A DNA stretch of 64,000 bases, taken from the NCBI RefSeq assembly GCF_025854275.1, contig NZ_CP107567.1, forward strand, positions 124,001 through 188,000. The letters run 5' to 3'. The notes beneath the pieces were generated by a model. That model was not told the origin of the DNA. It ran no database searches and saw only the letters and a program-made list of their open reading frames with translations. Of this stretch, positions 1 through 9,100 are shown one piece after another (the stretch's first letter is position 1; every line of letters starts with the position of its first letter). A program made the translations under genes and the position numbers. The DNA comes from Streptomyces peucetius (GTDB taxonomy: Bacteria; Actinomycetota; Actinomycetes; Streptomycetales; Streptomycetaceae).

Positions 1-263
1 ACAGTGAGCCGCGGACGCACACCGAGGTGAACCTCCGGCGCGAGAAGTGCGGCCGCGGCATCACCGCCGAGGTGCTCGACGACGGCCGAGGCGCCGCCGT
101 CCAGGCCGTGTCGAGCGCTGCCCGCGAGAGTGTGGGCGGCCATGGGATCGTCGGCATGCGGGAGAGAGCCATCCTGCTCGGCGGCAGACTCGATGCGGGG
201 CCGCGGCCCGGTGGCGGATTCCGGCTGACCGCCCATCTGCCCACTGGAGAGGAGCCCGCGTGA
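1..263 (+). CDS. Sensor histidine kinase, C-terminal end (cut by window edge)
   Basis: Only the last ~85 codons are present. The GHGIVGMRERAILLGG stretch followed by a glycine-rich PRPGGGF segment is the G2 region of the HATPase domain of NarL/DesK-type (HisKA_3) histidine kinases. It would phosphorylate the response regulator that follows. The stop overlaps that regulator's GTG start by four bases (GTGA), the usual coupled arrangement of this two-component pair. The sensing domain and phospho-acceptor His lie outside the window, so the stimulus is unknown. Confidence 0.85.
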   Translation, partial: SEPRTHTEVNLRREKCGRGITAEVLDDGRGAAVQAVSSAARESVGGHGIVGMRERAILLGGRLDAGPRPGGGFRLTAHLPTGEEPA

Positions 264-930
264 GCATCCGCGTCGTCGTCGCCGACGACCAGGCGCTGGT
301 CCGCCGGGGCTTCACCATGATTCTGCGGATCCACGACGACATCGAGGTCGTGGCCGGGACCGGGCTCGAGGTGATCGAGGCCGCACGCCGACATCGTCCG
401 GACGTGATCCTCATGGACATCCGCATGCCCGAGATGGACGGTCTCGAAGCGACCTCCCGGATCCTGCGGGAGGCGGATTGGACGTGCGGGTGCTGATCCT
501 GACCACGTTCGACCCGGACGAATACGTCTACGAGGCGCTGCGCGCCGGCGCCAGCGCGTTCGTCCTCAAGGACATTCCGCCGGAGCAGCTCGCCACCGCC
601 GTGCACACCGTCGCGGAGGGTGGTGCGCTGCTGGCACCGTCCATCACCCGGCGCCTCATCGACCAGTTCGCCGAGCGGCACGTCGTCAACACCACCGTGG
701 CGGGCCTCCTGAAGCGACTCACCGGCCGCGAGCGCGAGATCGTCGTCGCCGTCGCGCGGGGCGCGAGCAACTCAGAGATCGCCGAGCAGCTCTTCATTGG
801 TGCCGCGACCGTCAAATCGCATGTGTCGAGCATCCTCACCAAACTCGGTCTGCGCGACCGCATCCAGATCGTGATCTTCTCCTATGAGAGCGGACTCGTC
901 GAAGCCGGCGGCCACGACGTCGGTCACTGA
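260..930 (+). pseudogene. NarL/LuxR-family response regulator, single-base frameshift
   Basis: The N-terminal half reads as a REC domain (VVVADDQALVRRGF, then VILMDIRMPEMDG with the phospho-acceptor Asp) from GTG 260 and runs into a stop just after 490. The rest of the protein (VRVLILTTFDPDEYVYEALR, receiver Lys in FVLKD, and a C-terminal LuxR helix-turn-helix TGREREIVVAVARGASNSEIA) continues in another frame from about 478. Near 470-480 one base appears missing: the expected ...REAGLDVRVL... reads ...READWTCGC-stop. The product would be a truncated receiver unless this is a sequencing error. The partner kinase is directly upstream with overlapping stop/start. Confidence 0.85.
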
Positions 931-988
931 CAGGGGGCTCCCCTCGAAGATCTCCTCTGTGCGCCGGGCCTTGCGACATCGCAGCCGA

Positions 989-1384
989 CTAGGACGGCTC
1001 GTCCCAGCTCGACAGGCCCGGCGCGTCCTGCTGGTATCCGGGTCGGGTGCTGGACAGCCAGACTCGCCTGGCCACACGGGCATGCAGGTCCAGCCATTCC
1101 GGCAGCTCCGCCACACGCAGGCCGGCAGCCGGGCGGGATGCGGCGAAGGTCCAGGCCCGCATCCCGCCATCGTCGTCCAACTGCGCCGCAACGGCCGCCT
1201 GTTGCTCGACCACGTCGGCAACGACGCCCTTGGAGTAGTGCGGCACCTCGGCAAGCGGCGCGTTGTCGAAGGCAGCGTCGCTGCTGTAGAAGTCGAACTG
1301 TTTCGCATGGAGGCGGAGATCGACCGGATCCTGCTGTGTGCGTCCGCGGACGGTGGAAGTTTCGGCCGTCTACTGACGGCGGCC
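989..1384 (-). pseudogene. Minus-strand coding remnant, possibly vWA/TerF-like
   Basis: An open minus-strand frame without a start reads ...HAKQFDFYSSDAAF... and then YSKGVVADVVEQQAAVAAQLDDDG followed by WTFAASRP and LRVAELPEWLDLH. The pattern of a YSKG turn, a helix ending in LDDDG and a W(T/S)F strand resembles the von Willebrand A fold of TerF-type tellurium-resistance proteins. Only about 130 codons remain, without the metal-binding N-terminal part. It lies between the broken response regulator and polyol-operon remnants. The family is a guess; the open frame is seen directly. Confidence 0.3.
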
Positions 1385-1486
1385 CGCACGCCCGCTCATC
1401 GCCGGCACCGTCCCCCAGCCCTACAACCCGTGGGCCCGGAACCAGGCCGATGCAGCGATGCTCAACGTCCTCTCGCCGCTCTCCGG

Positions 1487-1700
1487 CCGGGCTGCAGAGC
1501 AGGCCCGCGGAGATGATGGAGGCAGCCCCCGGCTGGACGGAACAGGCGCATGGCAGAGCTTCCGCTGTCTGACGCCGCCCCGCCTGCGTCGTTACCTCCG
1601 ACTCGGCATCCTGCTCGGCTCGGTGTACCTCGTGCAGAACTTCGACGTGGTGTTCACGATCACCTCGGGCGGGCTGGGCACCGCCGACCTCCCTGGCAAC
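1487..1700 (+). pseudogene. Sugar/polyol ABC transporter permease fragment
   Basis: The PAEMMEAA element of MalF-type permeases (cytoplasmic EAA loop) is followed, after frame changes, by LRRYLRLGILLGSVYLVQNF and DVVFTITSGGLGTADLP, typical of sorbitol/mannitol-type inner-membrane permeases of the MalFG family. Only about 70 codons are recognisable, in at least two frames. The dehydrogenase remnant that follows fits a former polyol uptake operon. Not functional. Confidence 0.6.
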
Positions 1701-1731
1701 CTGTGCGACCGCTGGGCGGCCATGACGTGCT

Positions 1732-2252
1732 GAGCACCTCGGAGCCGAGGTCCTGATCTACGGCTCCGGCGCCATGGGCCTGATGGTGTCGAACTTGCCA
1801 AACGCACCGGCGCGGCGTCGGCCGACGTCCTCGACGTCAACCCGGAACGGCTCGCCACGGCCGGGCCCCTCGGCTGCACCGACGCGGCGGCGCCCGCCGA
1901 CGAGCTCGACCGCCCCGGGGGCTGGGGCGTCGTCATCGACGCGACCTGCAACGCCAAGGCCATCCAGGACGGGCTCGGCCGGGTCGCCAAGGGCGGCCCG
2001 TTCCTCCAGTTCGGTGTCTCCGACTACGCGGCGACCGCCGTCGTCGAGCCCTACCGCATCTGCAACCAGGAGATCACCATCTCCGGCTCCATGGCCGTCC
2101 TCCACAGCTACGAGCGCGCAGCCGCCCTGTTCGCCGCCGGAGCACTCGACCCCGCGGTGTTCATCAGCGACCGGCTACCGCTCGAGCAGTATCCTCAGGC
2201 CATCAAGCGCTTCCAGGCGGGCCGGGGCCGCAAGATCGGGGTGGAACCCTGA
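1732..2252 (+). pseudogene. Zn-type alcohol/polyol dehydrogenase (MDR) C-terminal fragment
   Basis: The Rossmann motif (VLIYGSGAMGLM) is followed by a frameshift near 1790 and then a clean ~150-codon frame: VLDVNPERLATA, VVIDATCNAKAIQDGLGRV, GGPFLQFGV and an end in RGRKIGVEP. This is the NAD(P)-binding half of a medium-chain dehydrogenase/reductase such as sorbitol or threonine dehydrogenase. The catalytic zinc domain is absent. With the adjacent permease fragment it indicates a deleted polyol-utilisation operon. Confidence 0.7.
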
Positions 2253-2299
2253 GCCGCGACGGCGTGCTCGTTCGGGAGCAGGCCAGTCATCTGTCCGAT

Positions 2300-3670
2300 C
2301 TATCGCGCCGCGCCCTGTCGAGCTGCGGCGCTGCCGTCGACGTCCCGCAAGGCAGCCAGCTCCTCCCGCGTGGCGCGCGCCAGACGGTCGAGGTCGGGCA
2401 GTGCCTTGCCGTCAGCCACCAGCCCCATGTGCACCTGACCGGCGTACGACGACATGGCCACCGCCAGCGACTGCCCCCGGGCGAGCGGCGCCATCGGGTA
2501 GATCTCGCGCAGGGGGCAGCCGCCGAGGGACAGGGTCGAGCGAGGCAGCGGCACGCTCGTGACGAGGACGTCGAAGAGGATCCGGGCGGCGCCGCCCGCG
2601 AGCGGAGCACCGAACCGGTGGGCCACGTATGGAAGTTGGTCGGCCAGCAGTGCGACGGCTCCGGCACCGCGCGTCGGCCCCGCCGCTTTGTTGCGGTCCA
2701 TGGCGTCGCGGATGGAGGCGACGCGCGCCAGGGGGTCGGGCTCGGCGACGGGCAGCTCGACCAGGTAGGCGGACAGCTTGTTGCCTGCACCGGGCGGGCT
2801 GCCGGGGCGGCGCCGCGAGACCGGTACGAGGGCTCGGGGGCCCGTGGCGGGCAGCCGTTCGCCGCGCTCATGCATCCAGCGCCGGAGCGCGCCGGCGACG
2901 ACGGCGAGCAGGACGTCGTTTGCGGTGCCGCCCGCAACGCGCCGCACCTGCTGTACGTCGTCCAGCTGCAGCACCGCGGTGCCGAGCCGTCGGGTGCCGC
3001 TCGGGGCCGCGGTCAGGGCGGGCAGCCAGGGCGGGTCGAGCCGGCTGGCCCGTACGACGGAGGCCCCGACGCCGATGGCGCGGCCCAGTTCCTCGATACG
3101 GCTCTGGGCGAGGTCGGCGAGCATCCGGGGTCCGGCGAGCCAGGAGCGCGGGGGCACGGGGCGCGCGCGGCGTGTCCCGGTGCGGCGGGCGTCGGCGATC
3201 TCGTCGAAGATGCCCGCGCCGATGGCGATGGCGCGCATGCCGTCGGCGAGGGCGTGGTGGAGTTTGACGAGGACGGCGAAGCCCCCGTCTCGGGGGCCGC
3301 GCAGGAGGTACATCTCCCACGGGGGCAGACCACGTTCGAGCGGACGCTCCATCAGCTCACCGGCTGCCGCGGTGACCTCTCCGGTGAAGTCGTCGCCGGT
3401 CAGGCACACGTCCTGGACGTGGCGGCGCACGTCGAAGTCCTTGGCGGTACTCCAGGTGGCTCCGCCGACGGGGACCAGGACGTCGCGCACCCGCATCCTG
3501 AACCGCGGAATGGCGGCGGCGCGCTCCGCCAGCAGGTCGAGAACGCCGTCGGCACCCCCGCCGCCGGGCCGGGGGCCGAAGAAGGCGAGGGCGCCGAGGT
3601 GCATGGGGTGACCGGCCGATTCCAGATGCCAGAACGCCAGGTCCAGCGGGGCGAGAAGCTCAGAGCTCAC
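2300..3670 (-). CDS. Wax ester synthase / diacylglycerol acyltransferase (WS/DGAT)
   Basis: A 456-residue protein, the normal size of bacterial bifunctional WS/DGAT enzymes, which transfer acyl groups from acyl-CoA to diacylglycerol or fatty alcohols to make storage lipid. The family start (MSSELLAPLDLAFWHLES...HLGALAFF) and the catalytic HHxxxDG motif (KLHHALADG, H138-H139-D143) are present. The downstream part contains NDVLLAVVAGALRRW and the C-terminal AxSYAGQVHMG segment. No frame damage is seen. It is surrounded by remnants but has ordinary codon usage, and is probably a monocistronic intact gene. Confidence 0.9.
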   Translation of the reverse strand: MSSELLAPLDLAFWHLESAGHPMHLGALAFFGPRPGGGGADGVLDLLAERAAAIPRFRMRVRDVLVPVGGATWSTAKDFDVRRHVQDVCLTGDDFTGEVTAAAGELMERPLERGLPPWEMYLLRGPRDGGFAVLVKLHHALADGMRAIAIGAGIFDEIADARRTGTRRARPVPPRSWLAGPRMLADLAQSRIEELGRAIGVGASVVRASRLDPPWLPALTAAPSGTRRLGTAVLQLDDVQQVRRVAGGTANDVLLAVVAGALRRWMHERGERLPATGPRALVPVSRRRPGSPPGAGNKLSAYLVELPVAEPDPLARVASIRDAMDRNKAAGPTRGAGAVALLADQLPYVAHRFGAPLAGGAARILFDVLVTSVPLPRSTLSLGGCPLREIYPMAPLARGQSLAVAMSSYAGQVHMGLVADGKALPDLDRLARATREELAALRDVDGSAAARQGAAR

Positions 3671-3849
3671 ATGGTCCTCATGTCTCTGGGAGGCCGGGAG
3701 TCGCAGTCAACATCTTCCGGTCGATTACAGTCAAGTACGATCTGTTCACAGCCAGTTAACGGTCCCGACCATCAGACCAGGACTGGCCCGGGCTGGGACT
3801 CGCGCCATGTGGTGCCGTGCGACCACAAGGGCGTTCAGTCCGCGTGGGG

Positions 3850-4130
3850 CGACCAGCGGGGGCGTAGTCGTACTCGCACGGGTCAGACCCTCGATAGCGC
3901 TGGTGCGGGGCGGACGGCCGGGGTCGTCGACACGGACGGTGCCCGTGCGGCTCCGGAGAACCATTCCAGCTCGGGGTACCAACTGCAGTCGCAGGTCCTG
4001 GTGTCGGCAGTGATCCGCACTACCTCGGGGTCCTTCGCGGAGACCCGGTAGGGCATGCGCACCGCCGGGATCGGTGTGCCGGCGCCGTTACCGGCGGTCG
4101 CGCGGGCGATGGGCTTGATCCTTGTCAGCA
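3850..4130 (-). pseudogene. C-terminal remnant of an uncharacterised actinomycete protein
   Basis: The minus strand reads MPYRVSAKDPEVVRITADTR, CDCSWYPELEWFSG and, after a frame change, SRTGTVRVDDPGRPPRTSAI. I recall this module (a 'W-x-x-EL-W' segment plus 'VDDxGxPFRTSAI' end) as the C-terminal tail of Streptomyces regulatory or hypothetical proteins, but I cannot name the family. The N-terminal part is missing and the tail is frameshifted, so I call it a dead fragment. It abuts the divergent ATPase gene. Confidence 0.4.
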
Positions 4131-4149
4131 CGGCAACAAGGAGCACGAG

Positions 4150-4920
4150 GTGCCGGCTTCGGCTACCCGGGGCACATGCGCCTTCCGAGTCCTGGGCGAC
4201 ACTGGTCAAGTGATTGTCGAACGTGCGTATGCCCATCTCTCCTCGTACGACGAGGACACCTGGCCCTGGTCGGTGCCCTGCGTCCGGCAGCTGCTCAACG
4301 AAGGGCTGCGCTTCACCGCACCAGTGACCTTCCTGGTCGGTGAGAACGGCTCGGGAAAGTCGACCCTGGTCGAGGCGCTGGCGGAGGGATTCGGTCTGGA
4401 CTCCTACGGCGGCTCGCACGACTGGCGCTACGCCTCCCCGCGCGGCAAGTCGACGCTCGGCGAGCGGATGAAGTTCGACGCGGCTCCGCGCGGGCGCCGC
4501 ATGGTCACCAGCTGGTCGGCACGCAAGGGCTTCTTCCTGCGGGCCGAGACCGCGCTGGACGCCCTGGGCAGGGAAGGGTTCTCACCGGACTCGGTCAGCC
4601 ATGGTGAGGGCTTTCTCGTGGCGTTCCGCGGGAAGTTCCTTCACGCCGGGCTCTATGTTCTCGACGAGCCCGAGGCGGCGCTCTCCTTCTCCTCGTGCCT
4701 CGAACTGATCGGGCACATCGACCGGTTGACCAAGGAGGGCGGCCAGGTCATCTGTGCCACGCACTCCCCGTTGCTGACCGCCCTGCCCGGTGCGGACATC
4801 ATCGAGGTCGGCGAGCACGGCATGCGGAGGGTCGCCTGGCGGGAGCTCGGCGTCGTGGATCACTGGCGCCGCTATCTCGCCGACCCGCACGTCTATCTGC
4901 GGCACATCGTCGAACCGTAG
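4150..4920 (+). CDS. SMC/ABC-like AAA-family ATPase, stand-alone
   Basis: A compact ATPase of up to 256 residues. Walker A is GENGSGKST, the signature-like loop is SHGEGF, Walker B is LYVLDEPEAAL and the H-loop is CATHSPLL. This is the RecF/SMC-like head without a coiled coil or nuclease domain (AAA_23-type). The conserved part begins VIVERAYAHLSSYDED, so the true start may be GTG 4210 instead of 4150. Stand-alone members are common in actinomycetes and their role is not established. There is no toxin or nuclease partner next to it, so I do not infer a defence function. Confidence 0.85.
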   Translation: MPASATRGTCAFRVLGDTGQVIVERAYAHLSSYDEDTWPWSVPCVRQLLNEGLRFTAPVTFLVGENGSGKSTLVEALAEGFGLDSYGGSHDWRYASPRGKSTLGERMKFDAAPRGRRMVTSWSARKGFFLRAETALDALGREGFSPDSVSHGEGFLVAFRGKFLHAGLYVLDEPEAALSFSSCLELIGHIDRLTKEGGQVICATHSPLLTALPGADIIEVGEHGMRRVAWRELGVVDHWRRYLADPHVYLRHIVEP

Positions 4921-5222
4921 GCGACGTCCCCGCAACTATGCTGGTGCGGACATCCTCGGCCGGCGAGCGTGGGAGCGGCGCCGGGTGCGCTGCGCTTCTG
5001 ACGAGTCCCCAGCGCCGGGTGAGTTGTGCGCCGAGGAATGACATGGCCGCCCTCGCCGGTGGCCCAGGGCGTGCCGCAGGCGGGTGACGTGGCGTTCGAC
5101 CATCGTGCCTGCGGTGCCATCGGGGTCCTGTAATCCCGACCTGTCACCAGAAACCGCAGCCCGGGCCGGTGACTGAGCAAGCGTCATCAGGGGCTCCATA
5201 CCGGTGCCGGAGTTTGCCTGCG
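4921..5222. other. Intergenic, no gene recognised
   Basis: About 300 bases between the ATPase and the convergent MocR-type gene. Short open frames on both strands have no recognisable motif. No strong hairpin was found. Confidence 0.5.
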
Positions 5223-6446
5223 TCAGGCCAGTTCAAGTAGCGCCTCGCCGAGCATCGCCACTCCTTCGGCGATGGCGCCGGCCGGGGTGGCCGCATAGCC
5301 GAGGACGAGGCCGGGCGGTCCGGGGAGCTGCCGGTGCCACGACAACGGCTGGCACTTCACGCCCCGGGCGAGCGCTGCGGTGGCAAGCTCGGTGTCGGGT
5401 ATTTCTCCCCTGTAGGTGACAGTCAGGTGCAGACCGGCTGCTGCGCCGTGGACTACCGCGCCCGGCAGGTGCTCGGCCATGGCTTTGATCATCGCGTCGC
5501 GGCGTCGCCGGTGACGGCCGCGCAGCAGCCGCAGGTGCCGTTCCAGGTCGCCGCATTCCATCAGGCGGGCCAGCACCAGTTGGGGCAGCACGGCGTTGCC
5601 CAGGTCTGTGAAGCGTTTTGTGTCGATCAGGGCATCTCGGTGGCGGCGCGGCGGTATCACCCAGCCGATGCGCAGCGCGGGTGCGAGCAGTTTGGACACG
5701 CTGCCCATGTAGCACACATGGTCGGCAAGCAGCGCGCGTAGCGCGGGTACCGGCGGCCGGTCGTAGCGGTGTTCTGCATCGTAGTCGTCCTCCAGGATCA
5801 GTCCGCCGTCCTGGGCCCAGCGCAGCAGTTCGCGGCGGCGTTCGCCGCTGGTCACCACGCCGGTGGGGAATTGGTGGGCGGGCGTGAGCAGTACGGCGCG
5901 AGCGCCGGTGGCGCGTAGTGCCTCTACGCGCACACCGTCGCCGTCGAGGGGCACCGGTGGGGTGGCCACGGCTCCGTTCCGCAGATGCTGGCGGATGCCG
6001 AGTGAGCCTGGGTCCTCGACTGCGACGCCGTCGATGCCATCCGCCCGCAGCACCGGGAGGAGCAGGGTGAGCGCTTGCGCGGTACCGGCGACGACCAACA
6101 CCTCGTCCGGGTCGGTCCGGATGCCGCGGCTGCGTGCCAGCCAGCCGGCGATGGCACTGCGCAGCTGCAGGGTGCCGCGAGGGTCGCCGTAGCTGAGGTT
6201 CTCGGCGGACAGTTCGGTGAGCACGGATCGTTCCGCTCTCAGCCAGGCCGCTCGGGGGAACACGGTCAGATCGGGCGGGCCGGGGGTGAAGTCGATGCGG
6301 GCAGGGGTGGCACGCAGCACGTCGAAGACATCGGCGCCCGGTTCGCCGACGAACAGCGTGCCAGGTGCAGTCTTCTCGGTGACCGGTGAGCCGAAAACCG
6401 CGAGGTCCCGGTCCCTGGAAGTGCCATGGGTCTTCGAGGCCGGCAA
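5223..6446 (-). pseudogene. MocR/PdxR-type regulator, DNA-binding domain lost
   Basis: The reading frame contains a complete fold-type I aminotransferase domain of MocR regulators: IDFTPGPPDLTVFPRAAW, SYGDPRGTLQLRSAIAGWLARSRGI, LILEDDYDAEHRYDR and the PLP-lysine region MGSVSKLLAPALRIGW. MocR proteins are normally ~450-500 residues, with a GntR winged helix first. Here the first ~35 codons are not family sequence and no helix-turn-helix is present. The break coincides with the truncated 5' end of the divergent ABC ATPase gene, so both genes lost their starts in one rearrangement near 6375-6420. The remaining domain could fold but could not act as a MocR regulator. Confidence 0.8.
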
Positions 6447-7422
6447 GACCTACGCGTTGGTCGGGCCCTCGGGCTGCGGCAAGACCACACTGCTGAACAT
6501 CCTCTCCGGCCTGGTCAGGCCGTCACAGGGCCAAATCCTCTTCGACGGAGCGGACGTCACGGCCCTGCCCACGAAAACCCGCAACATCGCCCAGGTGTTC
6601 CAGTTCCCCGTCATCTACCAGTCGATGACGGTGTACGAGAACCTCGCCTTCCCTCTGCAGTGCCGCAGGTGGGACAAGGCAAGGATCGATGCCAAAGTCC
6701 ATCAGGTCGCCGAGGCACTGGACCTGGACGGCCGGCTCGAACAGCCCGCCCGGCGGCTCACCGCCGACGACAAGCAGCTCATCTCGCTCGGCCGTGGCCT
6801 TGTCCGCGACGACGTGGCGGCCGTACTGATGGACGAGCCGCTGACGGTCATCGATCCTCAGCTGAAGCACTCGCTGCGGCGCAAGATCCGTGAGATCACC
6901 GAGCAGTTCCGGCCCACAGTGATCTACGTGACCCACGACCAGTACGAAGCCATGAGCATCGCTCAGGAAGTGCTGGTCATGAAGGACGGCCGAGCCATGC
7001 AGCAGGGCACCCCGGAGCAGCTCTTCGAGGCCCACTCGTCCACGTACGTCGGCTACTTCATCGGATCGCCGGCAATGAACTTCCTGACCCTGGACCGGGC
7101 CCAGGGAAGAGTCAGCCTTGGGGGCCGGGCCCTGACCATGGCGTGGGACATTCCCGAGAGCACCACCGAGTGCCAGGTGGGAATCCGGCCCGAGTACGTC
7201 CAAATCGTCGCGGAACCGGGGCCCAATGCGTTTCCCGCCAGGCTTCGGGACGTCCGGGACCACGGACCGCAGCGGGTGCTCGAGATGGACGTGGCCGGCC
7301 AGCTCATGCGGGCGAAGGTGCCACGGGAAAACGGAATTCCGGGCGTCGACGAGTTCCTGGTGCATCTTCCGCGCGCCAAGGCACTCCCCTATGCGGATGG
7401 CCGCCTCGTACTCCACTCGTAG
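6421..7422 (+). pseudogene. Sugar/glycerol-type ABC transporter ATPase (MalK/UgpC-like), 5' truncated
   Basis: From about 6430 the frame is a good MalK-type ATPase: Walker A GPSGCGKTT, Q-loop AQVFQFPVIYQSM, a degenerate signature region (RRLTADDKQLISLGRGLV), Walker B VLMDEPL, H-loop YVTHDQYEAMSIA and a TOBE-like C-terminal regulatory half ending VHLPRAKALPYADG. The N-terminal ~28 residues (first beta strands and A-loop) are missing and replaced by sequence antisense to the MocR gene. GTG 6421 is the only plausible start left. No permease or binding-protein genes remain nearby, so transport function is unlikely. Confidence 0.8.
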
Positions 7423-7559
7423 AGGTCATCGACAGGCTGGCGCCGCGGCACGGCCCTGGAACGCTTCGTGCTCCCTCCGCGGTGACGTCGCGGCGTATGC
7501 GGCCGGACGGGGCCGGAACGGTTCCCGGCTCGGGACCTGCTCCGGCCACAGCGGTGGCA

Positions 7560-8097
7560 GCCGAGCATGCCGGACGGGAAGAGCCCGGACTGTGCGGGCA
7601 CCAGCGCCGTGAGCGTGCCTCCGGGTCGCAGCACGCGCCGGATCGCCCCGAGAACCCGCGGCAGGGGGTGACGACCGGCAGGCACATCGCCGCGCATACG
7701 GCCGCAACGCTCGCGGAGGCGGCCGGGAGCGCGTCCGCGCCGGCCCGGACCAGCGGTCCGCGGCCCCGGCGCGCCGCTTCGGCGAGTTCCGCCGCCGACA
7801 GGTCGATCCCGACCCAGTCGACGTTCGGCAGCTCCTCGCGGGTGGCGGCCGAACCGCAGGCCAGGTCGAGGACCGTGCCGCGTGCATCGTGCAGCGGTTC
7901 GGCCAACCAGGCGTACGGAGAGGCGTCGGCCAGGGAGAAGGGCCGTTCGGTGATACCGGGGTGCGCCTGGTGGTGGGCGGTGATGAAGCGCTGCCAGTCC
8001 GGCTCGAAGCGGCGGGCGCGGGCGTTGGACGTCCACACGAGGTGGTTCAGGCCGGGTGTGCGGTGGTCGAAGCGGAGGGTGAGGCCACTGCTGTCTC
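7560..8097 (-). pseudogene. Class I SAM-dependent methyltransferase, frameshifted and 3'-truncated
   Basis: Read from ~8097 downward: LTLRFDHRTPGLNHLVWTSN, a methyltransferase motif I (GTVLDLACGSAATREELP), motif II-like VGIDLSAAELAEAARRGRGP, then AVCAAMCLPVV. The frame then shifts and PLPRVLGAIRRVLRPGGTLTAL (motif III region) continues in another frame before coding sequence stops near 7560. The substrate-specific C-terminal part is gone. The 5' end is joined to a duplicated piece of a DUF916-like gene (8142-8345). Confidence 0.65.
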
Positions 8098-8141
8098 CGC
8101 TGCGGGACTGGACAGCCCCGAGGATGCCGTCGCGTTCCTGC

Positions 8142-8345
8142 CGGACGCGCCGCCTGGCCCGTTTGCCCGGGTGAGTTTGCCCGCGAGGTCAAGGGCCCGG
8201 GCGCCGGTGTTCTTCACTCGGGCCGTGACCATCGGTGCGCCGTTGGCGGCGCGCGCACCGGTCAGATTTTCGATGCGGAAGTCGGGAGCGCGATTCGCCG
8301 CCGGGCTCGACGGACAGATGGATGCGCTCCCCCGCGCGGGCGCTC
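8142..8345 (-). repeat. Diverged duplicate of part of the DUF916-like gene at 17.4-18.4 kb
   Basis: This ~200-bp segment matches 17695-17900 with only scattered substitutions, in the same orientation. Both encode FRI(E/D)NLTGARAANGAPMVTA followed by RVKNTG.RALDLAGKLT.NGPGG. The copy here is an orphan fragment without start, signal peptide or C-terminal anchor, and its ends are fused to unrelated remnants. It must come from duplication within the chromosome or from a second, deleted paralogue of the surface-protein cluster. Confidence 0.8.
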
Positions 8346-8462
8346 CGGGCCATGGCCTCCGGACCGGCGCATCCGGTGCGGCCTCACGAAGGGCGTGCGT
8401 GCCGCACCGGTCGCGCCAACATCGGAGAGCCGGTCCCTCAACCGATCGAACTCCTGCCGGCA

Positions 8463-8624
8463 AGGGCAGGTTCGCGCCATCCCTACTTCGGTTTTCCGGC
8501 TCTCTTCAGCCGGAAACGTTCAGTTAACCCTGCAAACGACTTTGCCGAGTTAAGCTGTTTCTTGACTGGCCATTGACCATTCTTTGGCACGTGCAAGTAG
8601 CGATGAACGGCCTGGAGGGGGCGA
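8463..8624 (+). promoter_or_regulatory. AT-richer upstream region of the small secreted protein gene
   Basis: The 160 bases before ATG 8625 are clearly lower in GC than the surroundings. Two TTGAC elements (in cttgactgg and attgacc) around 8560-8578 are possible -35 boxes, and a GGAGGGGG ribosome-binding site precedes the ATG by a few bases. Assignment as promoter is inference from composition and motifs. Confidence 0.35.
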
Positions 8625-9023
8625 ATGTTCCGAGGTACGACGGCCCGGATCGCGATTTCCACCCTCGCCGCCGTCCTGCTCGCCCTTGAGCACTTCACAC
8701 CCGGCACGTCCTTCGCACACGCGCACACAGTCAGTCAGGCAAAGGCCAAAGCACAGCCCGGAATCAAACTCCTCGGGAAGGCACTGCGCGACGAAACCCT
8801 CACGTCCCGCCGCTGCGTTCCATCGGGCCACGGGGACCCGGCCGGACCGCTCGGCACCCGTGATCGTCAACGCCTCGCCGGCTCCGGGCCCCAGGCGCCC
8901 GACCGACCACCGCTCACCCGGGACCCCGCGCACGGGCCGGCCATACCCGGCACAGCTCATCAGCGCACGTCGAGATCATCGACGCCCCACGCCCCGGCCG
9001 CGCTTCAGGTCTTCCGCTGCTGA
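8625..9023 (+). CDS. Small secreted protein, Streptomyces-type, unknown function
   Basis: 132 residues starting MFRGTTARIAISTLAAVLLA, a plausible Sec signal peptide with cleavage after SFAHA. The mature part is basic and Pro-rich with no domain I recognise, and ends in a short hydrophobic tail with a terminal Cys (ALQVFRC). A strong GGAGGGGG RBS precedes the ATG. I recall similar tails on other Streptomyces small proteins but cannot assign a function. The carbonic-anhydrase gene begins 77 bp downstream on the same strand. Confidence 0.55.
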   Translation: MFRGTTARIAISTLAAVLLALEHFTPGTSFAHAHTVSQAKAKAQPGIKLLGKALRDETLTSRRCVPSGHGDPAGPLGTRDRQRLAGSGPQAPDRPPLTRDPAHGPAIPGTAHQRTSRSSTPHAPAALQVFRC

Positions 9024-9100
9024 GAGCAGAGCAGCCCCCACCTCTGTCATGTAAACCACACCGACGCGCCACAGCGGCGCGCCAGGAGGAGTCACCACAA

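Noticed and set aside
4150..4920. SMC-like ATPase considered as part of an anti-phage system (OLD/Septu/AbiEii-like)
   Set aside because: No nuclease, HNH or toxin partner adjoins it. The adjacent genes are a dead fragment and a MocR remnant.
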